A stretch of DNA of 64,000 nt from an uncultured Paracoccaceae bacterium (lineage in GTDB: Bacteria > Pseudomonadota > Alphaproteobacteria > Rhodobacterales > Rhodobacteraceae). The notes below the pieces were generated by a model, which ran no database searches, was not told the DNA's origin, and was given only the letters and a program-made list of their open reading frames with translations. Each line of letters opens with the position of its first letter. Position 1 is the stretch's first letter. The position numbers and the translations under genes are program-made. Positions 19,294 to 28,368 of the stretch are shown here, in pieces. The DNA is taken from the NCBI GenBank assembly GCA_947503175.1, contig CANNCO010000001.1, positions 62,001-126,000 on the forward strand. The letters run 5' to 3'.

Positions 19294-19965
19294 ACTGCAA
19301 CCCGGTACTGGCAGCACACGAACCGGATCGCCAAGCAGGGCAGCCTGCGACCCGCGACCCATCAGAGACTGCAACTCTGGCGCAGTCCAGCGCAACCCGC
19401 CCGTATAGGTCCCAAAGGCGGGCAGGATGACCCGGTCGGCGTCGAACAGAAAACAGCGCCGCCTGACCAAGCGCCCCCGAACACTGATCTCGGCCTTCGG
19501 GTGATAATGTCCGGAAATCTCGCCTGACGCGTCAGCCTGCGCGATATGGCGAAACCGTAGCGGGCCTTCGTGCAGTTCAACCAGATGGGTCCCGGCCAGC
19601 GACAGAGGGCCGGGGTCGTGGTTTCCTTCGATCCAGATCCAGCGCCGCCCGGCCTGCAGGCGGGTGATCCAGATCACCTCGTCATCATCAAGACTGTCCG
19701 CCGCGGCACAATCGTCGAAACTGTCGCCGAGGCAGATCACGGTTTCGGCCTGCGTCCGGGCAATGTCGGCCTCCAGCCGGGTGAGCGTGTCCCGGGTCTC
19801 ATAGGGTGGCAGCAGGGTTCCGCCGCGGCGCGCGATGCGGTCTGATTTTCCCAGGTGAAGATCTGAGACGCACAAGATCCCCCGGGCCGGCCAAAAAAGC
19901 GCGCCCGAGGGAAGTGGGCGCAGGTCTTCGCCCTGGATCGGGATCGTGCATTCCTGGGTGTTCAT
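19285..19965 (-). CDS. pdeM: Ligase-associated DNA damage response metallophosphoesterase PdeM
   Basis: 226 residues from the ATG at 19965. The dinuclear metal motifs of calcineurin-like phosphoesterases are clear: CVSDLHLGK, ICLGDSFDD, IEGNHDPGP and SGHYHPKAE. PdeM-type proteins are found with Lhr-type helicases, an exonuclease and an ATP-dependent ligase in a predicted DNA repair set. Here the helicase gene lies immediately upstream. An in-frame ATG at 20025 would overlap that gene by 19 nt and add MAGALLIALAILPRIG, but 19965 fits the usual N-terminus. Neither start has a strong Shine-Dalgarno sequence, so coupling is likely. Confidence 0.85.
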   Translation of the reverse strand: MNTQECTIPIQGEDLRPLPSGALFWPARGILCVSDLHLGKSDRIARRGGTLLPPYETRDTLTRLEADIARTQAETVICLGDSFDDCAAADSLDDDEVIWITRLQAGRRWIWIEGNHDPGPLSLAGTHLVELHEGPLRFRHIAQADASGEISGHYHPKAEISVRGRLVRRRCFLFDADRVILPAFGTYTGGLRWTAPELQSLMGRGSQAALLGDPVRVLPVPGCSSG

Positions 19966-20006
19966 GCTTCGTTCGTGGCCGATCCGGGGAAGGATGGCAA
20001 GAGCGA

Positions 20007-22445
20007 TCAGTAGGGCACCCGCCATCTGGACTTTGCAGGTTCGATATCCGCAAGGCCCGATGTGTTAAGAAGCCGCGTGACTTCTTCATCCAGCAGGCGC
20101 TCATTTGCCAGCCCATGCACGGGCACCCTTCCCGGCTCCAGAAACAGAGGGGCGGCAAGGGGCGTTACACGGTCAAGCTCGACATGATCGATCCGACCGC
20201 CGGTGCGTGTCAGCATCTCGTCGATCCGCCCAAAGTCGACAAGGCCGCGCAGTGCCTCTTCGCGCGTGATCTGCAGCATCAGATGGCCGGGATCGTACTT
20301 CGAGAGCGTGTCATAGAGGATGTCCGACGAAAAGGTCGCCTGGCGCCCGGATTTGCGGGTGCTGGGCGTGTTTCGTTCCAGAAGCCCCGCGATTGTGGCA
20401 GAGGCCCGGAAGGTGCGCTTCATTACCGCGTTTCCGGCCAGCCACGCCTCGAAACCAGCCCGCAACGCATCGGGATCGAACAGGGGTGCCGGGTCGGGAA
20501 CCCGATCAAGCCCCCAGATCAGGACAGCGTAATCGGTTGAGACGAATCCCATGGGCGCCAGTCCCATCTCTTCCATCCGCGCGGTCAGCAACAGCCCCAG
20601 CGTCTGCATCGCGTTGCGCCCGGCAAATCCATAGACAACCATCTGTTCGCGCCCGTCATGGGGGAAGGTCTCGACCAGGATCCGGTCGGCCTCCGGCAGT
20701 TTCGACCGATCCCGCTGCAGGCGCAGCCAGTCCGCCGTGTGTTGCGGCAGGTCCGGCCAGTCTTTCTGGCGAAACATCTCTAGAATGCGCTGGCTGAGCT
20801 GCGTGGATGTTGCAAACTTCGTGCCCATGAAAGTCGCGATTTTCGGCGGTTTGTCTGCGCGCCGCGTCACCTCTACCGTCATCTGGTTCAGGCCCTCATA
20901 GCGCACAACCTGACCACCGATCAGAAACGTGTCGCCCTCTGTCAACGACGCTGCGAAACCTTCCTCGACTTCGCCCAGCGGTTTGCCACGGCCCCGCAGG
21001 CGGACCTTGAGCGTGTCTGTGTCCTGGATCGTGCCGATGTTCATCCTGATCCGTGCAGCGGCGCGTGGATCGCGCAACTCCCACATCCCGTCGGCGCGCT
21101 GTTTCAGCCGTTTCCACCGGTCATAGGCGCGGAGCGCGTAGCCGCCCGTCGCCACAAAATCGAGGCAATCGTCGAACGCGCCTCTGGTGAGCGTCGCGAA
21201 TGCTCCCGCTGTCTTGGCCTGCGCATAAAGCGCGTCGGCATCGAACTGGCCCGCGCAGGCGGCGATCAGAATGTGCTGGCACAAGACATCGCGCGGCCCC
21301 GGACCCCGCGGCTCGCCATCCAGATCATGTTCGCGCGCGGCCTGAAGGGCGGCAACGCATTCGACCACTTCGAACCGGTTTGCCGGGATCAGCAGGGCCT
21401 TTGACGGCGCATTGTAGCGGTGGTTCGCGCGCCCGATGCGCTGGACCAGCCGTTTGACGTTCTTCGGCGCACCGACCTGAATGACCAGATCCACATCCCC
21501 CCAGTCGATGCCCAGATCAAGGCTTCCGGTACAGACGATGCCGCGCAACTCGCCGGCCACCATTGCGGCCTCGACCCGTTCCCGCTGTTCGCGGGCGAGG
21601 CTGCCATGGTGGATGCCGATTGGCAGATCGTCCTCGTTCGCAAGCCACAGGTTGTGAAAGAATATCTCGGCCTGTGCCCGCGTATTGTGGAAAATCAACG
21701 TGGTACGGTGCTTGCGTACCTGATCGAGCACGGCAGCGATAGCGTATTTGCCACCACCGCCCGACCATGGCGGCATGGTCTCTGTCTCAAGCATGCTGAT
21801 ATCCGGATCAGGCCCCGGATCGGCGTGAAGCACCTCGCACGGGTCGGGGTGTTTCGCCAGAAACCGTGCAATCGCGGCCGGATCCTCGACCGTGGCGGAC
21901 AGGCCGACACGGCGCAGATCGGGCACCAACCCCTGAAGCCGTGTCAGCGCCAGCATGAGTTGGTCGCCACGCTTTGATTCCGCCAATGCGTGGATCTCGT
22001 CGACGATGACCCGTTGAAGACCCGCGAACATGCGCGGTGCGTCCTCGTAGCTCAGGAGCAGGGCCAGCGATTCAGGGGTGGTCAAGAGGATATGCGGCGG
22101 GTCGGCGCGCTGGCGTTTCTTGCGCGTCGTACTGGTATCACCGGTGCGATCCTCGACCCGGATCGGCAGCCCCATTTCATTGATCGGGGTGCCGAGGTTG
22201 CGCCTGATATCCGCGGCGAGCGCCTTGAGCGGTGAGATGTAAAGGGTGTGCAGACCGTCATGTGCCCCATCCGCAAGCTCTGTAAGACTTGGAAGGAACC
22301 CGGCCAGTGTCTTGCCGCCGCCGGTCGGTGCAATCAGCAAAAGTGCTGGATTGCCCGCACGTTCGAGCATGTCAATCTGGTGCGGATGCGGCGACCATCC
22401 CCGGGCCGAGAACCAGTCTTGGATGCTTCCGGGCAATACGTTCAT
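20007..22445 (-). CDS. Ligase-associated DNA damage response DEXH-box helicase (Lhr-like)
   Basis: 812 residues. Superfamily 2 motifs: Walker A APTGGGKTLAG (about residue 39), SPLKALAADIRRNL, TTPESLALLL, the DEIH box VIVDEIHALAESKRG, SAT in RVGLSATVED, then helicase C with HHGSLAREQRERVEAAM and QRIGRANHRYN. The C-terminal winged-helix and DUF-type region are present, so this is a full Lhr-core. Such helicases unwind RNA:DNA hybrids and act in repair. It forms an operon with pdeM. Confidence 0.92.
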   Translation of the reverse strand: MNVLPGSIQDWFSARGWSPHPHQIDMLERAGNPALLLIAPTGGGKTLAGFLPSLTELADGAHDGLHTLYISPLKALAADIRRNLGTPINEMGLPIRVEDRTGDTSTTRKKRQRADPPHILLTTPESLALLLSYEDAPRMFAGLQRVIVDEIHALAESKRGDQLMLALTRLQGLVPDLRRVGLSATVEDPAAIARFLAKHPDPCEVLHADPGPDPDISMLETETMPPWSGGGGKYAIAAVLDQVRKHRTTLIFHNTRAQAEIFFHNLWLANEDDLPIGIHHGSLAREQRERVEAAMVAGELRGIVCTGSLDLGIDWGDVDLVIQVGAPKNVKRLVQRIGRANHRYNAPSKALLIPANRFEVVECVAALQAAREHDLDGEPRGPGPRDVLCQHILIAACAGQFDADALYAQAKTAGAFATLTRGAFDDCLDFVATGGYALRAYDRWKRLKQRADGMWELRDPRAAARIRMNIGTIQDTDTLKVRLRGRGKPLGEVEEGFAASLTEGDTFLIGGQVVRYEGLNQMTVEVTRRADKPPKIATFMGTKFATSTQLSQRILEMFRQKDWPDLPQHTADWLRLQRDRSKLPEADRILVETFPHDGREQMVVYGFAGRNAMQTLGLLLTARMEEMGLAPMGFVSTDYAVLIWGLDRVPDPAPLFDPDALRAGFEAWLAGNAVMKRTFRASATIAGLLERNTPSTRKSGRQATFSSDILYDTLSKYDPGHLMLQITREEALRGLVDFGRIDEMLTRTGGRIDHVELDRVTPLAAPLFLEPGRVPVHGLANERLLDEEVTRLLNTSGLADIEPAKSRWRVPY

Positions 22446-22467
22446 TAGATTGTTTAATACTAAACTA

Positions 22468-23286
22468 TTATGATTTCGGGCGTGGTGTAAGGTTTAGAAT
22501 CTGGTCGCGAACGACCTTGGGCAGGGATGTATCGGCACCCTTGGGGGCGTCGTCCAACGCAGCTTCGACGTCTTTCACAAGGATCGCTATCGAGTTGTCG
22601 GGAGCATAACCATCACGCCCAAATTCGATCTCGTCAATCCCGGAGGCCAGCCAGTTCTGACCCGATGATTTGGAGATCAGATTCAGCAGCGTGGCCTCGT
22701 CCAGCCCAGCCTCATCCGCCCAGTCCAGCACCAGCCGCGTCATCGCGGTCGAGGCGCAGGCCAGAAGATTGTTGAGAGTCTTCGCTTTCGCACCTGCCCC
22801 AAAACCACCCATCCGGAATATGTTCTGCCCCATCGCCTCGAAAAGCGGCATCAATGGCAGCACATCTTCGTCGACACCCCCGATCATGAAGCTCAATCGT
22901 CGTTCAACCGCCCCAACAACCGCCCCGGACATGGGCGCATCGACAAGCCGGACATGGTCTGGAACGCACGCGCGCAGATCCCGCACATAGCGCGGGCTAA
23001 GCGTTGAACAGATCACGATGGCTTTAAGATCCTTGGCGCGCGTCACGAAATCCTGCGGTCCGAACAGAACCTCGTCGGTTTGGTCGGTGTCGCGGACAAC
23101 AGAGATCAGGCAGGTCAGACCTGATGAGAATGCATCCGGATCGTCGGTCATCGCCGGGGCAAAATCGCCGTAGCTTTCGGGCGCGCGGATATCGAACCCG
23201 CGAGCCGGCAGACCGGCACCACGCAGGGCCGTTAGCATGGGCTGGCCCATTCGGCCACACCCGGCCACTCCGATTGATGAAAGCAT
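22468..23286 (-). CDS. NAD(P)-dependent beta-hydroxyacid dehydrogenase (3-HIBADH/GlxR family)
   Basis: 272 residues. The start at 23286 is supported by a strong GGGGAGG 6 nt upstream and directly precedes the Rossmann motif IGVAGCGRMGQPM. The substrate loop DAPMSGAVVGA and the catalytic Lys in GAGAKAKTLNNLL are intact. The family oxidises 3-hydroxyisobutyrate, tartronate semialdehyde, sulfolactaldehyde and similar C3-C4 beta-hydroxyacids. The specific substrate cannot be read from the sequence. It lies 54 bp downstream of the AAA ATPase gene and 22 bp upstream of the helicase gene. Confidence 0.85.
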   Translation of the reverse strand: MLSSIGVAGCGRMGQPMLTALRGAGLPARGFDIRAPESYGDFAPAMTDDPDAFSSGLTCLISVVRDTDQTDEVLFGPQDFVTRAKDLKAIVICSTLSPRYVRDLRACVPDHVRLVDAPMSGAVVGAVERRLSFMIGGVDEDVLPLMPLFEAMGQNIFRMGGFGAGAKAKTLNNLLACASTAMTRLVLDWADEAGLDEATLLNLISKSSGQNWLASGIDEIEFGRDGYAPDNSIAILVKDVEAALDDAPKGADTSLPKVVRDQILNLTPRPKS

Positions 23287-23340
23287 CGCATCCTCCCCGT
23301 TCCGGTCCAGAAAAGACCAGCCGGGGAGGGGGTGCAAGGG

Positions 23341-24651
23341 TTAGTGGATGATCGTTTCGTCGCGGACGAACATGTTCGCCCAGGCACGGTCCACAAGTTC
23401 CGGAGACATCTGAAGCGGGATGCCCTCGAATTCGCAGATCGAGATCATCTGGTCGATTAGGAAGATCGGCTGATAGTTCGCATAGACACTGTCGATCTCG
23501 GGATACTTGTTTTTCATCAAGTGGATAAGCGTATCCTCGTCCAGCGGCATTTTCCGTTTCTTCGCGACCATCGCAAAGATCTTGAGGTAATCTTCCTGGT
23601 TCGGCCCGTCGATCTTGATCTTGTAGAAGATCCGGCGAAGGGCGGCCTTGTCGAAGATCTCGTTCGGGTGGAAGTTGGTGGAAAAGATCACCAGCGTGTC
23701 GAAGGGCACTTCGAACTTCTCGCCCGACTGGAGCGACAGGATGTCTTTCGATTCTTCCAGCGGAACAATCCAGCGGTTGACCAGTGCCTGCGGCGGTTCT
23801 TCCTGACGGCCAAGGTCGTCGACGATGAAGATGCCGCCGGTCGATTTCAACTGCAGCGGTGCCTGATAGGTCCGTGCCGTCGGGTTATAGACAAGGTCCA
23901 GCATCGACAGGGACAGTTCACCACCGGTGATCACCGTGGGCCGTTCGCAGAGCACATAGCGCGTGTCGTAGCGCCCGGATGAGCGGCGCAGACTGTTGGG
24001 GTCTTCTTCCTGTTCTTCCGCGGCCGAATGCACGATGGGGTCATAGACCGTGATCACCTGACCGGAATACTCGATCGCACGGGGCACATAGATCTTGTCA
24101 CCCAATGCGTCGCGAATACCGTTCGAGATCGACGATTTACCGTTACCCGGCGGGCCGTACATCAGGATCGAACGACCAGCACCGACCGCAGGGCCGAGGT
24201 GATCCAAGAGATGATCGGGCAGGATCAGATGACCCATCGCACCTGTCAATTGCTCGCGCGTGATGTGAATGTTGCGGATCGACTGACGCTTCACCTGCTC
24301 CTGATAGACCTGAAGCGGTACCGGCATGGGGCCGTAATATTCGGATTGTGCAAGCGCATCATGGGCGCGGGCCTTGCCTGCATCCGTCAGCTGGTATCCC
24401 ATCTCGCCGCCGGAGTTGGCGTGCAGCGTACCGGTCGCTTCCAGAAGCTTCTGACCGCGTGCCATATCTATGAGTTCCTGCGTCACCGAGACGGGCAGGC
24501 AGACGGCCTTGGCCAGATCGGTCGCCATCTCCAGATTCATCCGGAACATCGTCTTCAAGAGAATATCCCGCATCATGACGATGGGGAGTTTCATCTCGGA
24601 CAACCCCCGGGGTGCGGGAGGGCTCATCACAGTCGTCGTCTGCATGTTCAT
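23341..24651 (-). CDS. AAA+ ATPase of unknown role
   Basis: 436 residues from the ATG at 24651, with AGGA about 12 nt upstream. Residues 1-130 look like a helical regulatory region (LPVSVTQELIDMARGQKLLEA, GYQLTDAGKARAHDAL resembles a winged helix). The ATPase domain has Walker A MYGPPGNGKSSISNGI, Walker B GGIFIVDDLGRQEEPPQ, sensor 1 LVIFSTNFHPNEIFD and an arginine region KAALRRIFYKI. It resembles AAA proteins found near Tad genes in Roseobacters. Partner and substrate are not known. No membrane segment is present. Confidence 0.75.
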   Translation of the reverse strand: MNMQTTTVMSPPAPRGLSEMKLPIVMMRDILLKTMFRMNLEMATDLAKAVCLPVSVTQELIDMARGQKLLEATGTLHANSGGEMGYQLTDAGKARAHDALAQSEYYGPMPVPLQVYQEQVKRQSIRNIHITREQLTGAMGHLILPDHLLDHLGPAVGAGRSILMYGPPGNGKSSISNGIRDALGDKIYVPRAIEYSGQVITVYDPIVHSAAEEQEEDPNSLRRSSGRYDTRYVLCERPTVITGGELSLSMLDLVYNPTARTYQAPLQLKSTGGIFIVDDLGRQEEPPQALVNRWIVPLEESKDILSLQSGEKFEVPFDTLVIFSTNFHPNEIFDKAALRRIFYKIKIDGPNQEDYLKIFAMVAKKRKMPLDEDTLIHLMKNKYPEIDSVYANYQPIFLIDQMISICEFEGIPLQMSPELVDRAWANMFVRDETIIH

Positions 24652-24789
24652 TGTCGGGTCATCCTGACTTACGCACGTTCTGCGCCTTGTCGGACACGGG
24701 CCATCCAAATACTTGCCCATGTGTCGACAATGGCGTTCTCGACCGCACTCTTACGCGCTAATGTGGCCAAAAAAGGGAAAGAGAGAGGG

Positions 24790-26373
24790 ATGAGCGGGCC
24801 AAAACCCTTGAGTCTTGCGGTTTTGATGGCGGTTCTTTTGATCGCCTCGGCGCTTTCTGTGCCCCTGAAGGGCGGCTTGCATATCACCCATTTCGACGGT
24901 GATGTCCTGCATTTTGCCGATATTCTGAAAAGGATGCGCGCGGGTGCGGTGCCGCATGTGGATTTCATGACGCCCGTGGGCGGGCTGGCCTTTGCGCCAT
25001 TCGCAATTCTTGCGAAAGCGGGTTTCGATCTGGGGCTGTCTTTTGCGCTGGGGCAGGCCCTTTTCGCCGCCATTGCCGCGATCTGGGTTTTTCGGGCCGC
25101 TGCAACGCGACTGCCACCGGTTACGGGTTATGTCTTCGCCGCCATCACCGTTCTTTTGCTCATGTCGCTCAGCCATGGTGCGACTGGAAATCTCGCGATT
25201 TCAATGCATTACAATCGCTGGGCCTGGGCGGTGATCTTTGCTGTGATCCTTCTGGCACTTCTGCCGAACAGGTCTGAAGCACGGCCTTTGCTGGACGGCG
25301 CGCTGATCGGCGCGGGGTTGGCGGCGCTTGTTTTGCTGAAGATCACGTATTTCGTAGCTTTCGCTCCGGTGATCGCGGCCCTCCTACTGCTGAGGCGGGA
25401 GATGCTGATGCTGATATCGGCGCTGACTACCGGCCTTCTGCTTGCCGCGATCCTTTGGGCCGTCCTGGGGCACGCCTATTGGATGGGTTATCTTGCGGAT
25501 CTTCAGACTGTATCCGCATCGGAGTTAAGGGCGGCGCCGGGGCAGAGCTTTTCGGATCTGATCGTTTCGCCCCCTTATCTGCCCGGTACCGCCGTGTTGA
25601 TGGGGGCCGCGTTTCTTTTACGGCGGATTGGGCAAAGGTCTATGGGTCTTGGTCTTCTCCTGCTCTTTCCTGCGTTCACCTATGTCACTTGGCAAAATTT
25701 CGGAAATGATTCCATATGGTTGATCTTGCTTGCAGTGATTCTGATTGCGATGCGTCCCGATCCGGACGGCGAGGGTGATCTGCCGCGGCGCGCGATCGGT
25801 GTGGCCGGGGTGGCGGCAGCGGTTCTGGCCGCGCCAATTGCGCTGACCCATGGGTTAAGCGCGCCGCGCCATCTTTTCACGCCGACCGAGACTCATGTGC
25901 CCCTGGTTGCCGAAGAGGACGGCATATTTCTGTCGCGCAATTCGGCCGAACTGATCCGCGGCAGGCAGCAACTCAACGTGCCCGGCGAAGTGTTCGATGT
26001 GGTACCGGATCCGCGAAGCTCTCACACGCCGCCCCGTTTCGCCGAAATGGATCTTCCGGAGTGCGAGGCAATCACCGGACTGCGTTCGGTGCTTCGTGCT
26101 GTTGCAGGTGATCTTCGGGCCGGGGATGGGCCCGTTTTTGTCGCGGATATCATCAGCGCGCATTGGCTTTTCGGCCTGGATGCCCTGCCGGGCGGCGCCC
26201 CCTGGAACTATGGATCGTTGTCGGGCATTGAATCTGCAAATCATCTGGTTGTCCCGCTTTGCCCGATAAGCCCGCGAGCGCGGCGGGTTATTCTGGATGC
26301 GCTTGGACCCGCGCCTGACGTCACGCTGGTCCGCGAGACGCCGCGGCTGCGCCTTTACCGGCTGAACAATTGA
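24790..26373 (+). CDS. Polytopic membrane protein, possible glycosyltransferase-like
   Basis: 527 residues. GAGAGAGGG immediately precedes the ATG at 24790, which sets this start. About eleven hydrophobic helices occupy residues 8-370, and a soluble C-terminal part of roughly 150 residues follows (with DIISAHWLFGLDALPGGAPWNYGS). The loop after TM1 holds HITHFDGDVLHFADILKRM, and acidic residues early in the first external loop recall GT-C glycosyltransferases, but I see no definitive motif. It is divergent from the AAA ATPase gene and convergent (3-bp gap) with the tad operon. Confidence 0.6.
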   Translation: MSGPKPLSLAVLMAVLLIASALSVPLKGGLHITHFDGDVLHFADILKRMRAGAVPHVDFMTPVGGLAFAPFAILAKAGFDLGLSFALGQALFAAIAAIWVFRAAATRLPPVTGYVFAAITVLLLMSLSHGATGNLAISMHYNRWAWAVIFAVILLALLPNRSEARPLLDGALIGAGLAALVLLKITYFVAFAPVIAALLLLRREMLMLISALTTGLLLAAILWAVLGHAYWMGYLADLQTVSASELRAAPGQSFSDLIVSPPYLPGTAVLMGAAFLLRRIGQRSMGLGLLLLFPAFTYVTWQNFGNDSIWLILLAVILIAMRPDPDGEGDLPRRAIGVAGVAAAVLAAPIALTHGLSAPRHLFTPTETHVPLVAEEDGIFLSRNSAELIRGRQQLNVPGEVFDVVPDPRSSHTPPRFAEMDLPECEAITGLRSVLRAVAGDLRAGDGPVFVADIISAHWLFGLDALPGGAPWNYGSLSGIESANHLVVPLCPISPRARRVILDALGPAPDVTLVRETPRLRLYRLNN

Positions 26374-26376
26374 TCC

Positions 26377-26871
26377 CTAGGCGCCGTTCACGGCGCCAAG
26401 CAGCAGATACAGGATCAGGACGCCGCCAAGGGCAAGCCCCATCGGGAAATCCCCACGGTCCCAGCTTTGCCAGTCGGGGAAGGCCCGGCGCATCGCGGGA
26501 ACCATGCGAAAGATCCTGTGCGTAAAGAAAGCCGCGAGAAGGACACCGGAGAACAGGATCAGCAGGATGTGCAGATCACCGCGATCCAGCATGGGAGCCA
26601 TCGCGGCAAGAAACTTGGCGTCTCCCGCACCCATGGCGCGCGCCATGTTTGCAAGAAAGCCGATCACCAGAACGACGATCATGTGAAGGTAGCGCCACAG
26701 ATACTCTTCAAAGGGCAGGGCGACCAGACCGACCACCACAAATACGCCGAACAGGGCATAGACCGCCTTGTTCGGGATCTTCATGAACTTCATGTCGTTC
26801 CACGCCACCCAGATGCCTATGGGAAGCGCAAAAGGAATAAAAAGCAGCGCCGTGACGGCATCGATCGCCAT
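26377..26871 (-). CDS. cpaA: Prepilin peptidase TadV/CpaA (A24 family)
   Basis: 164 residues with about five membrane helices. The two catalytic Asp of A24 aspartyl proteases are in WNDMKFMKIPN (about residue 25) and MGAGDAKFLAAM (GxGD motif, about residue 83). It cleaves the leader of Flp pilins and TadE/F pseudopilins at the inner membrane. It is the last gene of the tad operon on this strand. It lacks the N-terminal methylase domain, as usual for Tad systems. Confidence 0.88.
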   Translation of the reverse strand: MAIDAVTALLFIPFALPIGIWVAWNDMKFMKIPNKAVYALFGVFVVVGLVALPFEEYLWRYLHMIVVLVIGFLANMARAMGAGDAKFLAAMAPMLDRGDLHILLILFSGVLLAAFFTHRIFRMVPAMRRAFPDWQSWDRGDFPMGLALGGVLILYLLLGAVNGA

Positions 26872-26885
26872 TGCGCTGCCCTGTG

Positions 26886-27746
26886 TCAGTTCGAGACGTT
26901 AGATTCCAGCGCATCGAGGCTGCGCGCAGCAGCCTCGAAATGCTGCGGATGCGTATCGATGGCTTGCCGCAACAGGCCCTTGCCTGTTGCCACATCGCCT
27001 TGCTTGATCGCGCTCAGGGCAGCGGTATGCAGCAACTGCGCGCGCTCTACCTGAGTCATGGCAAACACGGGTAGCTCATAGTTCCGCTGGGCGCCTCGGG
27101 CCAGAACAAGATTGTTCTTTGCGGTGAACAGGCCCGGCGAATAGGTGATCGCCTGGGCAAACAGGCGCTCTGCGCCCTTGAAGTCGCCGCGGCTGAGTTT
27201 CGAGTAACCCCAGTTGTTCAGAACACCCGACGGTTTTGTCGTCAGCCCGAGCGCCGTTTCATAGAAACTGTCCGACGCGTCCCATTCCTTGTTGCTGTCG
27301 GCGACCATGGCTTCAAGCCGGTAACGGGCGAAGGTCTCATAGGTCGGCGGGATCGAGTCCAGCGTCTCTTCGGCCCGGTCCCATTCACCGGCGCGGATCA
27401 ACGCGTCGGCGAGCGAAACCTTGTCCTGCTCTGTCGCATCCGGTGTCCGAACCAGATCGCCCAAGACGATCACCGCCTCGTTCGGCGCATCGGCGCGGAT
27501 CAGCGACAGGCCGAGGCCACGTTTGAAATCCGTACGGTCCGGTTCGTTTGCCAGAGCGCGGCGGAAATACCGCACGGCCTCGCCCGGGTCGGCAGAGGTC
27601 AGCATAAGATCGTTCAGGTTGCTGTCATCGATCGCATTGACGCTTTGCAATGCCCGCTCGACTTCGGCGGCTTTGTCGGGTTCCGCACATGCCGACAGCA
27701 ACACCGTGCTGCCAAGGCAGAGCGCAATCAGTCCGGTCTGACGCAT
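26886..27746 (-). CDS. tadD: TadD-like TPR lipoprotein
   Basis: 286 residues. The lipoprotein signal ends LLSAC with Cys at about residue 20. Tetratricopeptide-type helices run from about residue 55, for example AVRYFRRALANEPDRTDFKRGLGL, ATEQDKVSLADALIRAGEWDRAEE and GVLNNWGYSKLSRGDFKGAERLFAQAITYSP. TadD acts as a pilotin-like factor for the secretin in the outer membrane. It lies 14 bp upstream of the peptidase gene. Confidence 0.82.
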   Translation of the reverse strand: MRQTGLIALCLGSTVLLSACAEPDKAAEVERALQSVNAIDDSNLNDLMLTSADPGEAVRYFRRALANEPDRTDFKRGLGLSLIRADAPNEAVIVLGDLVRTPDATEQDKVSLADALIRAGEWDRAEETLDSIPPTYETFARYRLEAMVADSNKEWDASDSFYETALGLTTKPSGVLNNWGYSKLSRGDFKGAERLFAQAITYSPGLFTAKNNLVLARGAQRNYELPVFAMTQVERAQLLHTAALSAIKQGDVATGKGLLRQAIDTHPQHFEAAARSLDALESNVSN

Positions 27747-27792
27747 GGGATGCCTGGTCCTTTTTCCTGCTCAACTCGGCCCGCGGTTGTTT

Positions 27793-28362
27793 TTACGGCC
27801 CGGTCAGCAACAGGTATTCCCCGGTGCCGCGCCGAACCAATGCGGGTCCACTATTCTGAGGCTCAGAATAGGCCGGATTTTCAATTTTTGCGAGTGCCAG
27901 ACGCAAATTGTCACGGATATCGGCACTTTCGCCACTATCCAGTTTGAACGCGCGTTCGAAGACGCGGCTTGCCTCTCCGTAGTTGCCTTTTTCCATCAGA
28001 ACGACACCAAGATTGTTCCAGGCGGGGACGAATTCCTCATCCAGAGCAAGGGATTGCCGCAGGAGTTCCTCGGCACGGCCAAGTCGGCCAAGCTTAAGAT
28101 GGGCCGACCCGATGGCCGACAGGACATCGGCGCTGATGCCCTGTTCGAACCAGGCCCTATTGTAGGCCCTGATCGCCAGTTCGTACTCAGATGCTTGCAT
28201 CAGCCGGTGTCCGACGATCAGCCCGTCCACATCCGAGCTGGCGCGGCTGTCCACACCCGGCGCAAATGGACTGTCACGATCCGTGCGAAGGCCGCCCGCG
28301 ACATCGCAGGCGGCCAGAACCGCGAGGGCAAGGGCGAGAAGGATCGCCGGAAAAGCGCGCAT
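27793..28362 (-). CDS. Second TPR lipoprotein of the tad operon
   Basis: 189 residues. The signal ends VLAAC with Cys at about residue 19. TPR units cover about residues 50-150: YELAIRAYNRAWFEQG, SAIGSAHLKLGRLGRAEELLRQSLALDEEFVPAWNNLGVVL and YGEASRVFERAFKLD. It is a shorter relative of the TadD-like protein that follows it. Two TPR proteins in tandem are usual in alphaproteobacterial tad loci. An outer membrane location is inferred from the lipobox. Confidence 0.8.
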   Translation of the reverse strand: MRAFPAILLALALAVLAACDVAGGLRTDRDSPFAPGVDSRASSDVDGLIVGHRLMQASEYELAIRAYNRAWFEQGISADVLSAIGSAHLKLGRLGRAEELLRQSLALDEEFVPAWNNLGVVLMEKGNYGEASRVFERAFKLDSGESADIRDNLRLALAKIENPAYSEPQNSGPALVRRGTGEYLLLTGP

Positions 28363-28368
28363 GAGCTC

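Noticed and set aside
24028-24789. Upstream extension of the membrane protein frame
   Set aside because: The extension lies antisense to the AAA ATPase gene; a strong ribosome site and first membrane helix place the start at 24790.
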